DNA from: an uncultured Lachnospiraceae bacterium
Lineage (GTDB): Bacteria; Bacillota; Clostridia; Lachnospirales; Lachnospiraceae
Length of the DNA: 28,556 bases
Assembly: GCA_910585075.1 (NCBI GenBank)
Contig: CAJUED010000051.1
Span: 1 to 28,556 of the forward strand
Reading direction: 5' to 3'
The position numbers and the translations under genes are program-made. Numbering within the stretch: position 1 is the stretch's first letter; every line of letters starts with the position of its first letter. Below are positions 8,288 through 15,406 of the stretch, one piece after another. The notes under the pieces were generated by a model, which was not told the origin of the DNA, searched no databases, and saw only the letters and a list, made by a program, of their open reading frames with translations.

Positions 8288-10843
8288 CTAAAGAATATAT
8301 TTTTTCAGAAGTGAGATTACTTCATCAAGGTTAATGGGCTTTGATGCATGGGCGTTCATGCCGCTGTCTAAACACCTCTGTACATCCTCTGAAAAGGCGT
8401 CTGCCGTCATGGCAATGATCGGAATCTTCTGAGCGTCCGGATGGTCTGATGCGCGGATTGCTTCTGTGGCCTGTATACCGTTCATAACAGGCATCCGGAT
8501 ATCCATCAGGATTGCACCGTAATATCCGGGCGCTGCCTTTCCAAACATATCCAGACATATTTGTCCGTTTTCAGCCCATTCCAGCTCCATGCCAAACTCG
8601 GAGAGCAGTTCATTTAGTATTTCCCAGTTTAAGTCATTGTCCTCGGCAACCAGTATGCGGTGTCCGGCTAAATCCATATCTTTGCCCGTATCACTTTGAG
8701 GCTCCGGTATATGCATGTATTTCTTCAGCCCATAGAATAAGGTTGATTTGAAAAGAGGCTTTGAAATAAATCCTGTAATCCCTGCGGTTTTTGCTTCTGT
8801 CTCAAATTCACCCCAGTCATAGGCGGAAATCAGAATAATCGGCATATCGGTGATCTGCAGCATTTGTTTGGAAACCGAGATACCATCCTGATCGGGAAGC
8901 TTCCAGTCTAAAAGAACGATTTGATATTCCTCTCCAAGCTGATGTTGTTTCTTTACCAGCTCTATGGCGTCAGCCCCGCTTAAAGTCCAGTCAGCCTGTA
9001 TGCCAATGGATTTCAGTGTATCTACGGCTGTACGGCATAAGGTTTCATCATCATCCACCACCAGCATTTTCCAAGGAGGGAGAACCATATCTTCTTCCTG
9101 TTGGGCAGCTTTTTCCAAATCCAGAATCACGTGGAACTCACTGCCTTTATCTAATTCACTCTGTACGGTAATGTTTCCTTCCATGGCATTCACAATATAT
9201 TTTGTGATGGCCATTCCAAGTCCGGCTCCTTCGGTTTTCTGTACCCGCTTGGAATCTGCTCTGGTATAGGTATCGAAAATGTGCTTCATGAATTCGGGGG
9301 TCATACCGATTCCGTTATCCTTCACCCTGATATGGGTTCGGATGAAGGAATCTTTACCCGGCGGCGGGGTATCCTCCTGATACAGGGACAGCTGTATGGA
9401 ACCGCCTTCCTGCGTATATTTTACCGCATTGGACAGAAGGTTTAAGAGAATCTGATTCAGACGAACACTGTCGCAATACACATCCTCCGCCACAATATTG
9501 TCAATATGCACGTTAAAGTTCTGATTTTTGCTTTTCATTTGAGGCTGTACAATGCTGACAATCTCGTCCAGTATTTCGCGGAGAGAAATCCGTTCGGCTG
9601 TCAGGGTAAGCTTGCCGCTTTCAATTTTTGACATATCCAGAACATCGTTGATCAGGCCTAACAGATGCTTGCCGGACAGTGCTATCTTCCTTAAGCAGTG
9701 CTGTACGTGCTCCATGTCGTCAAGGTGTGAGGTTGCGATTGCCGTCATGCCTACGATTGCATTCATGGGGGTGCGGATATCGTGACTCATATTTGAAAGA
9801 AACTCACTTTTTGCCTTTGTAGCCAGTATAGCATCCTGGCGTGCCGCCTCCAGATCAATCAACTGCTTGCAGGACATCTTATAGTAGACATAGAAAATAA
9901 TCAGCAGCGTGAGAAGTATCAGCACAAAGATAAGCACGGTGGCGGTTGTGGTATTTCGATTTAAATTTTCCACCGTTTGATTTAAGGTGCCAAAGGGTAG
10001 TACGATAATCAGATGCCACTCGGAATAGGGCAGCAGTGTGCAGTAGATTTGCTCCCTGCTTCCGCCAAAATCCAGAATGACGGAGTAATCCTCCTTATTT
10101 TGCATAGCGGTGGAGAGCTCATCAATATAAGTACTTATCTTTTCGGAGCCATCCTCCTGGTAGCGTTCATACAGGCTGGTAAAGTAATCCGGATAGTCTT
10201 TGCTGATATCGCTGGAAATAAAGCTGCCGTCCTTTCGGATAATATGTGTGTATACCAAATCGTCTTCCACACCGGTGTCAAGCATTTCGGTGATATATTC
10301 AATAGGAAGGGCGGTAACTAAAGCCATGCTGTTTTCGCCGTTTTTCATGGGATATTCTGCGTTAATGCCGAACAAAACCACTTCATTTCCGGACTCATCT
10401 TTGCCGATTGCAATTTTTTTATCTTTATTTCTCAAAGAGGTAAAGAAGGGGTCCGGGTCGGCAAGGTGAATCTGCTCGCCATAGAGCATCTCAAGTTCCC
10501 CGTCCCTGGAGCATAGGGCAAGATAGTTAAAATTCCGTATGTGAATCCGGTAAATCAATTCATCATATAATTCATCCATGCTGTTTATATCTGTTGAGAC
10601 AATCTCAACTACCGTTTCCGCCTGCTCTAACTTAAGATTCATAAGTGTTCGGAAGTGGGCGGAAAGCTGTTTATTTATTCCTGTCATATACAAACTGCCC
10701 ACGCTGTCAATGGATTCCCTGCTTGTTTTACTCATGTAGGAGCCCAGGCATAAAAATGCGCCGGTGCTGATGACCAGAAGAAGGGTAAAACTTCCAATCA
10801 AAAAACGTCTTGTGCGGTTTCCTGTCTTATCCTGGATATCCAT
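8288..10843 (-). CDS. membrane hybrid histidine kinase with two receiver domains
   Basis: 851 residues. The ATG at 10843 has a perfect AGGAGG at 10856-10851. A longer in-frame start at 10891 lacks one. Membrane helix 1 is at about residues 14-35 and helix 2 at about 296-320, enclosing a roughly 260-residue extracytoplasmic sensor that resembles a Cache-type fold. HisKA carries the phospho-acceptor His354 in FLSNMSHDIRTPMN. The ATPase domain has NQILLNLLSNAVKYT, DNGIGM and GAGLGM boxes. Receiver 1 has Asp646 (LLDWKLPD) and receiver 2 Asp781 (LMDIRMPVMNG) with SKPI near the end. There is no HPt domain and no separate response regulator beside it, so the output partner lies elsewhere. The ligand is unknown. 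Confidence 0.92.
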   Translation of the reverse strand: MDIQDKTGNRTRRFLIGSFTLLLVISTGAFLCLGSYMSKTSRESIDSVGSLYMTGINKQLSAHFRTLMNLKLEQAETVVEIVSTDINSMDELYDELIYRIHIRNFNYLALCSRDGELEMLYGEQIHLADPDPFFTSLRNKDKKIAIGKDESGNEVVLFGINAEYPMKNGENSMALVTALPIEYITEMLDTGVEDDLVYTHIIRKDGSFISSDISKDYPDYFTSLYERYQEDGSEKISTYIDELSTAMQNKEDYSVILDFGGSREQIYCTLLPYSEWHLIIVLPFGTLNQTVENLNRNTTTATVLIFVLILLTLLIIFYVYYKMSCKQLIDLEAARQDAILATKAKSEFLSNMSHDIRTPMNAIVGMTAIATSHLDDMEHVQHCLRKIALSGKHLLGLINDVLDMSKIESGKLTLTAERISLREILDEIVSIVQPQMKSKNQNFNVHIDNIVAEDVYCDSVRLNQILLNLLSNAVKYTQEGGSIQLSLYQEDTPPPGKDSFIRTHIRVKDNGIGMTPEFMKHIFDTYTRADSKRVQKTEGAGLGMAITKYIVNAMEGNITVQSELDKGSEFHVILDLEKAAQQEEDMVLPPWKMLVVDDDETLCRTAVDTLKSIGIQADWTLSGADAIELVKKQHQLGEEYQIVLLDWKLPDQDGISVSKQMLQITDMPIILISAYDWGEFETEAKTAGITGFISKPLFKSTLFYGLKKYMHIPEPQSDTGKDMDLAGHRILVAEDNDLNWEILNELLSEFGMELEWAENGQICLDMFGKAAPGYYGAILMDIRMPVMNGIQATEAIRASDHPDAQKIPIIAMTADAFSEDVQRCLDSGMNAHASKPINLDEVISLLKKYIL

Positions 10844-10896
10844 GTGTTTTCCTCCTGTAAATCTTTTGCCCTTGGACAATGATAGACTCATACATA

Positions 10897-10924
10897 ATTA
10901 TATCAGTTTTTCCGGTAAAAACAA
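10897..10924 (-). promoter_or_regulatory. promoter of the histidine kinase gene
   Basis: On the minus strand TTGTTT (10924-10919) is followed after 16 bases by a perfect TATAAT (10902-10897). It lies about 55 bp upstream of the kinase ATG and back to back with the promoter of the barnase-like gene. Confidence 0.7.
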
Positions 10925-10945
10925 TTTTATTTTTGTCCAAATTGC

Positions 10946-10974
10946 TTGACGGGCAATTTCTACCTTATTAAAAT
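10946..10974 (+). promoter_or_regulatory. promoter of the lipoprotein-barnase gene
   Basis: TTGACG (10946-10951), 17-base spacer, TAAAAT (10969-10974). Near-consensus and about 65 bp upstream of the ATG at 11038. Its -35 is only 22 bp from the divergent kinase -35, so one regulator could affect both. Confidence 0.75.
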
Positions 10975-11037
10975 GGGGAGAGTGTGACAAATGATAAACA
11001 CGAAAGACAGAGGCTGGTGGCGGAAAGAGGAGGGCGT

Positions 11038-11811
11038 ATGAAAAAATACTTGCGGTTTTTGACAGTGTTCCTGATGATATTTTTACTGGCAGGATGCGGA
11101 GCCTGGAAAGCGGAAACAGGGAATGCCGGAACAGGGAGTGATGCCGGTGAAACAAGTGAGGTTGTAACTTGGGAAGCTGATGATGAAGGGCTTACGGAAG
11201 ACGCCGTCACAGATGATGAGAGTCCGGGTGAAGGAGAAGGCAGCGCCGCGTGTGAGGTTACGGGAGAGCCTGAAGAAAGCACCGCGGTAAATGAGACTCC
11301 GGAAGGGGCTTTGGAGGAGGAAGACGAACATACAAGAGTAAGCGGGGGCTCAGACGGGAGCGAAGCCCATACTGCGGATGGGGATGCTCCAAAGGCAGAT
11401 AATGCGGACGCTGATGAAGGGGAAAAGAATGATGAAGGCGGAGACAATGTTGAATATGCGCTTTACGAGGATGGAACTTACACCTCCAGGGAGGACGTAG
11501 CCCTGTATATTCATTTGTATGGCAAGCTGCCTTCTAATTTCATCACGAAAAAAGAAGCGGAAAGGCTGGGGTGGCCGGGCGGGTCCTTAGAGCCCTATGC
11601 GCCGGGAATGTGTATCGGAGGAAGCCGGTTTGGAAATTATGAAGGCCTTTTGCCGGAAAAGGAAGGACGGGTTTACACGGAATGCGATATAGATACGCTG
11701 AGGGCGGAAAAACGCGGGGCCAAACGTATTGTATTTTCCAATGACGGATTGATTTATTATACGGAAGACCACTACCAGTCCTTTGAACTTTTGTATGGGG
11801 AGCCGGAGTGA
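11038..11811 (+). CDS. lipoprotein with C-terminal barnase-type ribonuclease domain
   Basis: 257 residues from ATG 11038 with AAAGAGGAGG just upstream. An N-terminal lipobox LAGC puts the lipidated Cys at residue 20. Residues 21 to about 143 are a disordered, highly acidic linker. Residues about 148-253 align by eye with barnase: YIHLYGKLPSNFITKKEAE (barnase YLQTYHKLPDNYITKSEAQ), then IGGSRFGNYEG and ILYSSD-like IVFSND. The catalytic residues appear to be kept: Glu215 (barnase Glu73), Arg226 and Arg230 (Arg83, Arg87), His245 in EDHYQSF (His102), and Lys163 (Lys27). So an active endoribonuclease attached to the outer face of the membrane is predicted. The next gene is a barstar homologue. Family call is by strong recognition; activity is inferred. 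Confidence 0.9.
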   Translation: MKKYLRFLTVFLMIFLLAGCGAWKAETGNAGTGSDAGETSEVVTWEADDEGLTEDAVTDDESPGEGEGSAACEVTGEPEESTAVNETPEGALEEEDEHTRVSGGSDGSEAHTADGDAPKADNADADEGEKNDEGGDNVEYALYEDGTYTSREDVALYIHLYGKLPSNFITKKEAERLGWPGGSLEPYAPGMCIGGSRFGNYEGLLPEKEGRVYTECDIDTLRAEKRGAKRIVFSNDGLIYYTEDHYQSFELLYGEPE

Positions 11812-11897
11812 GAAGCCGGAATGGCATGCTGTGAAAATACGCAGTTAGAGTTATGAATTTTATGAGTATATGGAACTGCGCTTTTAGAGGGAGGATA

Positions 11898-11957
11898 GTG
11901 TGAAAAATACATCTAAGGCAGCAAAGAACACTGCCTAAGATGTATTAAGTTTCACAC
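11898..11957. repeat. long inverted repeat between barnase and barstar genes
   Basis: GTGTGAAA (11898-11905) pairs with TTTCACAC (11950-11957). Inside it a 16-base arm at 11906-11921 pairs with 11932-11947 with a single mismatch, leaving a 10-base loop. There is no T tract directly after it. It could be a regulatory RNA hairpin, an RNase processing site or a tiny mobile-element remnant. Confidence 0.75.
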
Positions 11958-11960
11958 AAG

Positions 11961-12011
11961 AAAAACGCAAAAAACGCGTTTTTCATAACTATTTGAGCCG
12001 TCAAAGACGGC
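11961..12011 (+). repeat. divergent copy of the intergenic stem-loop element, with terminator-like hairpin
   Basis: AAAAACGC (11961-11968) and GCGTTTTT (11976-11983) form a hairpin with a T tract built into the 3' arm. It is followed by CATAACTATTTGAGC, close to the CATTTAACAAATTTGAGC that follows the hairpin at 25157-25180. A small stem GCCGTC (11997-12002) with GACGGC (12006-12011) then abuts the barstar ribosome site. The stem bases differ from the other copies but pairing is kept. Confidence 0.5.
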
Positions 12012-12024
12012 ATGGGGGATTTAT

Positions 12025-12339
12025 ATGCGGATTTGTGTTATTGATGGGAATGAGATTGGAAGCAGAGATATGCTTCACGATGTGCTGAGCGAAGGATTGA
12101 ATTTGCCAAAATGGTATGGACGGAATTTGGATGCTCTCTATGACTGCCTGACAGATTTAAATGAGGAGGTTGAAATCCGCTTTGAACATGTGGAGGCGCT
12201 GGACGAGCACTTAGGTAATTATGGGAAGGCTTTGATGAAGGCGGTTCATATGGCGGCGGAGGATAATGCCAGCATACAGGTAAGATGCGGGAATAATGAT
12301 AGACAGTCACGTTGCTGGGGTGAACTGACAGAGGAATAG
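12025..12339 (+). CDS. barstar family ribonuclease inhibitor
   Basis: 104 residues, with GGGGGA (12014-12019) before ATG 12025. The N-terminal 50 residues match barstar by eye: MRICVIDGNEI, then LNLPKWYGRNLDALYDCLT against LALPEYYGENLDALWDCLT. Asp36 and Asp40 correspond to barstar Asp35 and Asp39, which plug the barnase active site. The equivalents of Tyr29 and Trp38 are Trp30 and Tyr39. Barstar Glu76 has no clear equivalent. The C-terminal 12-14 residues extend beyond barstar. With no signal peptide it stays in the cytoplasm, protecting the cell from RNase not yet exported. Hairpins separate it from the RNase gene, so its expression may be partly independent. Confidence 0.88.
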   Translation: MRICVIDGNEIGSRDMLHDVLSEGLNLPKWYGRNLDALYDCLTDLNEEVEIRFEHVEALDEHLGNYGKALMKAVHMAAEDNASIQVRCGNNDRQSRCWGELTEE

Positions 12340-12341
12340 GC

Positions 12342-12373
12342 CGAAAAATCAAAGATTTATCTACTAACAAATA
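12342..12373 (+). repeat. partial copy of the intergenic stem-loop element after barstar
   Basis: The 32 bases starting 2 bp after the barstar stop match about 25 of 32 positions of 25158-25189, the element after the isomerase gene. Shared blocks are GAAAAATCA, AGATTT and TAACAAAT. The stem is imperfect here. The following ribosome site of the nitroreductase gene lies about 18 bp on. Confidence 0.5.
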
Positions 12374-12405
12374 GGCAGGCTTCTGAAGGAATGGAGGTTA
12401 TATAA

Positions 12406-13140
12406 ATGAATGAAATTATTAAGGATTTGCATAGAAGAAAGTCGGTGCGTGTTTTTACGCAGCAGGAGATTACCGGGCAGCAAAAGCAGGAGATCTTAAA
12501 TGCGGCAATGGCGGCACCCACGGCGGGGAATCAGCAGCTGTACACAATTTTGGATATCACGGATGAAGAATTGAAGCGCAAGCTGTCCGTAAGCTGCGAC
12601 AATCAGCCGTTTATTGCAAAGGCAAAGATGGTGCTTGTTTTCTGTGCGGATTTGCAAAAATGGTATGATGCTTTCCTGGAAGGGGGATGCGCGCCCAGAA
12701 AGCCGGGAGTGGGGGATTTGATGCTCGCTGTGTCCGATACAAACATAGCGGCTCAGAATGCGGTTACGGCAGCCCAGAGCATGGGAATTGGCTCCTGCTA
12801 TATCGGGGATATCATGGAAAACTGTGAGATTCACCGGGAACTGTTACATTTACCTGAATATGTTTTCCCGGCGGCCATGCTGGTGTTTGGGTATCCCACA
12901 GACCAGCAGATAGAGCGTCCGAAGCCGCAAAGGTGCCGTCTTGAAGATATTGTGCAGGAAAACGGTTACAGGCGCCGGGATGGGGATGAGCTGCGGCGGA
13001 TGTTTGATAAGGAGTGTCATACCCTGAGCTTTGAGGAATGGAGCCAGCGTTTCTGTGAAAGAAAATATAATTCGGATTTTGCCAGGGAAATGAGCCGGTC
13101 CGTGGGTGTTTACCTGGAAGCATTTAAGGATTGTCAATAA
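12406..13140 (+). CDS. nitroreductase family protein (FMN-dependent)
   Basis: 244 residues, ATG 12406 with ATGGAGG just upstream. The FMN-binding N-terminus is typical: LHRRKSVRVFTQQEI, then AAMAAPTAGNQQ (residues about 34-45). A central segment reads ALSD-like AVSDTNIAAQNAVTAAQSMGIGSCYIGD, the usual second FMN and dimer contact region. The C-terminus has a FCERKYNSDFAREMSRS segment seen in NfrA-like clostridial members. It probably reduces nitro groups, quinones or flavins with NAD(P)H as a cytoplasmic homodimer. The physiological substrate is not predictable. It lies 66 bp after barstar and 92 bp before the deacylase gene. Confidence 0.9.
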   Translation: MNEIIKDLHRRKSVRVFTQQEITGQQKQEILNAAMAAPTAGNQQLYTILDITDEELKRKLSVSCDNQPFIAKAKMVLVFCADLQKWYDAFLEGGCAPRKPGVGDLMLAVSDTNIAAQNAVTAAQSMGIGSCYIGDIMENCEIHRELLHLPEYVFPAAMLVFGYPTDQQIERPKPQRCRLEDIVQENGYRRRDGDELRRMFDKECHTLSFEEWSQRFCERKYNSDFAREMSRSVGVYLEAFKDCQ

Positions 13141-13232
13141 AAGAAATCTGCTGTACAATATTTTAGGTGTTTACCGGGTTTCCTGCTGACAGAAGTGAAA
13201 GCCGGGATAAGATTCGGAGGAGGAATCAGGTT

Positions 13233-13706
13233 GTGGCGATTAACAGAGTGAAGGAATATTTTAAAAAATACGGAATGGAAGAACGCATCTTAGAATTTGA
13301 GGTATCCAGCGCGACAGTGGCATTGGCAGCCAGGGCACTTGGCTGTGAACCTCAGAGGATAGCCAAAACCCTTTCATTTCTGGTGGAGGGCCAGGCAATT
13401 TTGGTGGTGACGGCAGGCGATGCGAAGATTGACAATGGAAAATATAAAAAGCAGTTCGGAACAAAAGCTAAGATGCTTTCACCTGATGAGGTGGTGGAAA
13501 TGGTGGGACATGCCGTGGGCGGCGTCTGCCCTTTTGCAGTAAATCCGGGAGTGAAGGTTTATCTGGATGAATCCTTAAAACGTTTTGAAACAGTGTTTCC
13601 CGCTTGCGGCAGCAGCAACAGCGCCATAGAGCTTACTATACCGGAGATGGAGAAGTATGCCGGGGAGGAAGGCTGGGTGGATGTGTGTAAACTTGCGGAA
13701 GCATAG
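13233..13706 (+). CDS. YbaK/EbsC family aminoacyl-tRNA deacylase
   Basis: 157 residues. The GTG at 13233 is chosen because GGAGGAGG (13216-13223) lies 9 bases upstream. An in-frame ATG at 13167 would add 22 basic residues with no ribosome site. YbaK-fold landmarks are AKTLSFLVEGQAILVVTAGD with the conserved Lys that faces the substrate, the KIDNGKYKK loop and GGVCPFAV. The family hydrolyses mischarged tRNA such as Cys- or Ala-tRNA(Pro) in trans. This version has no synthetase domain. It is probably a cytoplasmic proofreading enzyme, exact specificity unknown. Confidence 0.88.
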   Translation: MAINRVKEYFKKYGMEERILEFEVSSATVALAARALGCEPQRIAKTLSFLVEGQAILVVTAGDAKIDNGKYKKQFGTKAKMLSPDEVVEMVGHAVGGVCPFAVNPGVKVYLDESLKRFETVFPACGSSNSAIELTIPEMEKYAGEEGWVDVCKLAEA

Positions 13707-13860
13707 GCGGAAGGGAGTTTGACGTTATACCGGGACAAAAATCAAGTTACCGGGCATTTTTATGCCTAAGAAGGAGCAGGTATACTGTCATGCCCTGTCG
13801 GATAAATCGGAAAAGATGAACAGTGTTGCAAATGACATTTCTCAAAATTATGCAACACAA

Positions 13861-13892
13861 AATAAAAAGAACGCCTATTTTAAGCGTTCTTT
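13861..13892 (-). terminator. terminator of tRNA-Leu (TAG)
   Basis: AAAGAACGC (13866-13874) pairs with GCGTTCTTT (13884-13892), loop of 9. On the minus strand a T-rich tail (bases 13868-13861) follows. It begins 4 bp beyond the tRNA. Confidence 0.85.
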
Positions 13893-13895
13893 GAG

Positions 13896-13975
13896 TGCGG
13901 ATAACAGGACTCGAACCTGCACGGTCACCCAATGGCACCTAAAACCATCGCGTCTGCCAATTCCGCCATATCCGC
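13896..13975 (-). tRNA. tRNA-Leu (TAG)
   Basis: On the minus strand the acceptor GCGGATA (13975-13969) pairs with TATCCGC (13903-13897), discriminator A at 13896. The anticodon stem ATGGT/GCCAT encloses TTTAGGT, anticodon TAG. The variable arm is short for a class II tRNA. The T loop TTCGAGT is present. It stands alone with its own promoter and terminator. Confidence 0.93.
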
Positions 13976-14017
13976 TTAGCTTGTCCATAAAATTAGGCAC
14001 TAAAATTTACATGACTT

Positions 14018-14046
14018 ATCTTAACATTCCAAAGATTTACTGTCAA
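14018..14046 (-). promoter_or_regulatory. promoter of tRNA-Leu (TAG)
   Basis: On the minus strand a perfect TTGACA (14046-14041) is followed after 17 bases by TAAGAT (14023-14018), ending about 42 bp before the tRNA. Confidence 0.8.
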
Positions 14047-14187
14047 CTTCTTCCTAAAAAAACTTGATAGAAAATCAGCCGGCCGAAATGAAAAGTTTAT
14101 TTCCACTTCGAAGATGGCAAAGTGGATTTTAGATTTTCACATATTGCCGCTTCTACAAATGTTGTTTACCGCCTTTGCAGATGGATG

Positions 14188-14215
14188 TGGACAAAGCTTC
14201 AAAGTCTGCTATAAT
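14188..14215 (+). promoter_or_regulatory. extended -10 promoter of the PBECR-like gene
   Basis: TGGACA (14188-14193), 16-base spacer, then TGCTATAAT with a perfect -10 at 14210-14215 and the TGn extension. Transcription would start near 14222, inside the longest possible reading frame, so the coding region must begin later. Confidence 0.75.
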
Positions 14216-14246
14216 AAAAGCATCAAATGCTAAAGAGGAAATACAG

Positions 14247-14618
14247 GTGCATCTGGTCGGAAAGATAAATAGGGATATTTATAAGTGCATAACGGATGAT
14301 ATTGTCACGGACGAGGTAATTATTACTGATGAACGGATTGTGCATATCAAAGAGAGGCATCCGAATGATTATAAAACAGTAGTTGAACATATGGCAGAGG
14401 TATTAAGGAATCCTGATTATATTTTGAAAGATGAACGTATTAATACAGGACTTATTATTAAATCTATGCAGCAAGATAATATTCAGGTTGTCTTACGCAT
14501 CCACACATCAAAAGATGAAGCCGGATATAAAAATTCAATTATTTCCTGTTGGAAAATAAGCGAAAGAAGATTACAAAATTATTTGAGAAATAAAGAAATC
14601 CTTTACAGAAAGGAATAG
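14247..14618 (+). CDS. small PBECR-like nuclease (BECR-fold) candidate
   Basis: 123 residues from GTG 14247, with AGAGGAA (14234-14240) six bases before it and a strong promoter at 14188-14215. The frame is open from 14175, but that part lies upstream of the promoter's start point. The protein resembles the PBECR group (phage barnase-EndoU-colicin E5/D-RelE-like nucleases): VTDEVIITDERIVHIKERHP with a central His, then NPDYILKDERINTGLIIKSM, VVLRIHTSKDE and an SIISCWKISERRLQNYLRNK tail. Such domains are predicted RNases, often in phage or toxin settings. No antitoxin gene is recognisable next to it. Base composition is more AT-rich than its neighbours. Family assignment is from memory of the motif pattern and is moderately sure. 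Confidence 0.65.
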   Translation: MHLVGKINRDIYKCITDDIVTDEVIITDERIVHIKERHPNDYKTVVEHMAEVLRNPDYILKDERINTGLIIKSMQQDNIQVVLRIHTSKDEAGYKNSIISCWKISERRLQNYLRNKEILYRKE

Positions 14619-14647
14619 AGGCGGTAATATATTTATATACTATTAGA

Positions 14648-14769
14648 GCTTTAACCGAATAGTTGTTTGAGGTGGTAAATTTCGTTGCGACCACACGCCG
14701 CTGGTATGACAGGGGAAACCCGAGAGATGCAGGAGAGGCGACGCCTGCCAAATAATTATTCGGTTTAGC
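14648..14769 (+). ncRNA. unidentified structured RNA or small palindromic mobile element
   Basis: A 17-bp closing stem joins 14653-14669 with 14749-14765 (15 Watson-Crick, 2 G-U), extended by GCT/AGC at 14648-14650 and 14767-14769. Inside are GTGGT/ACCAC (14672-14676 with 14690-14694), GGG-GAAA-CCC with a GNRA-type loop (14712-14721), CGCC/GGCG (14696-14699 with 14737-14740) and GCAGG/CCTGC (14729-14733 with 14744-14748). The last two cross, giving a possible pseudoknot. G-U pairs favour an RNA read from the plus strand. No known riboswitch family is recognised. A miniature element with TAGAG flanks (14644-14648, 14774-14778) is the alternative. Confidence 0.5.
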
Positions 14770-14812
14770 CAAATAGAGAGTAAAGAGTTTTTTCTTAGAT
14801 AAATTGTAATTA

Positions 14813-14841
14813 AAGCCGTCAGTATAAAGCTGGCGGTTTTT
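14813..14841 (+). terminator. Rho-independent terminator after the structured RNA
   Basis: CCGTCAG (14816-14822) pairs with CTGGCGG (14830-14836, one G-T), loop of 7, extended by A/T pairs and followed by TTTTT (14837-14841). It would end a transcript covering the PBECR-like gene and the folded RNA. Confidence 0.8.
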
Positions 14842-14914
14842 GTGTAGCAGAACTTCCAATACCGTCCCGAATCGTTGCTATGAGCGGCCGGAGAGGCCGT
14901 TAAATAGTAAATAA

Positions 14915-15400
14915 GATTCATGCGTTTGTCGTGAGACAGGGTTATTTATTATAGGAAATTATTATGTAAAAAATAAAGTTTTGTTTCCAACACAGATTAT
15001 TGTAATAAAAGAATTGGAAGGAAAAGCCCATAAATGGCTCAAGGCACTTTCAGGAAGTCTGAAAAAGGAAGATATTTGCGAATTGCTGGATGACAGAGTA
15101 AGGATGAGTGAAAAGGCTGATAAGGAGTTTGCTGATTCTGTTCTGGAGATAAGCATTGGAGCTAATAAACAGGTAATTGAAGAATTGATAGGAGATGATG
15201 ATATGTGTCATGCACTGATGGAGATTATGGAGCCACAGTTACTGTTAAGGGAAAAAGAAGGACGAAAAGAAGGAATAAAAGAAGGGATACGGGGAGCTGT
15301 TGATACGCTGAGAGAGTTTGGGCATGGAGATTTAGAAATCAAAAATGCTATTATACAGCGATATGGGCTTTCTATGGAAGAAGCGGAAGAATATTTATGA
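14915..15400 (+). pseudogene. 5'-truncated Rpn-type (PD-(D/E)XK nuclease/transposase) fragment
   Basis: An open frame of 161 codons runs from the stop before 14915 to 15400. It has no ATG with a ribosome site; the only alternative start is TTG 14981. The sequence, LEGKAHKWLKALSGSLKKEDI followed by an acidic-helical region and a lysine/glutamate-rich KEGRKEGIKEGIRGAVDTL tail, resembles the C-terminal third of Rpn family recombination-promoting nucleases common in Lachnospiraceae. The N-terminal nuclease domain, where the catalytic residues would lie, is absent. It is therefore likely a remnant. Its own terminator-like hairpins follow. Family call moderate. Confidence 0.6.
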
Positions 15401-15406
15401 GTAAAG

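Noticed and set aside
12025..13140. Barstar and nitroreductase as a functional pair
   Set aside because: The two are only adjacent; families and known roles are unrelated, and the barnase-like gene upstream is the obvious partner.
13762..14067. 101-codon plus-strand frame over tRNA-Leu (TAG)
   Set aside because: No ribosome site, and most of it is the antisense of the tRNA and its promoter.
14175..14246. N-terminal extension of the PBECR-like gene from TTG 14175
   Set aside because: A strong extended -10 promoter lies inside it and no ribosome site precedes it; GTG 14247 is better supported.
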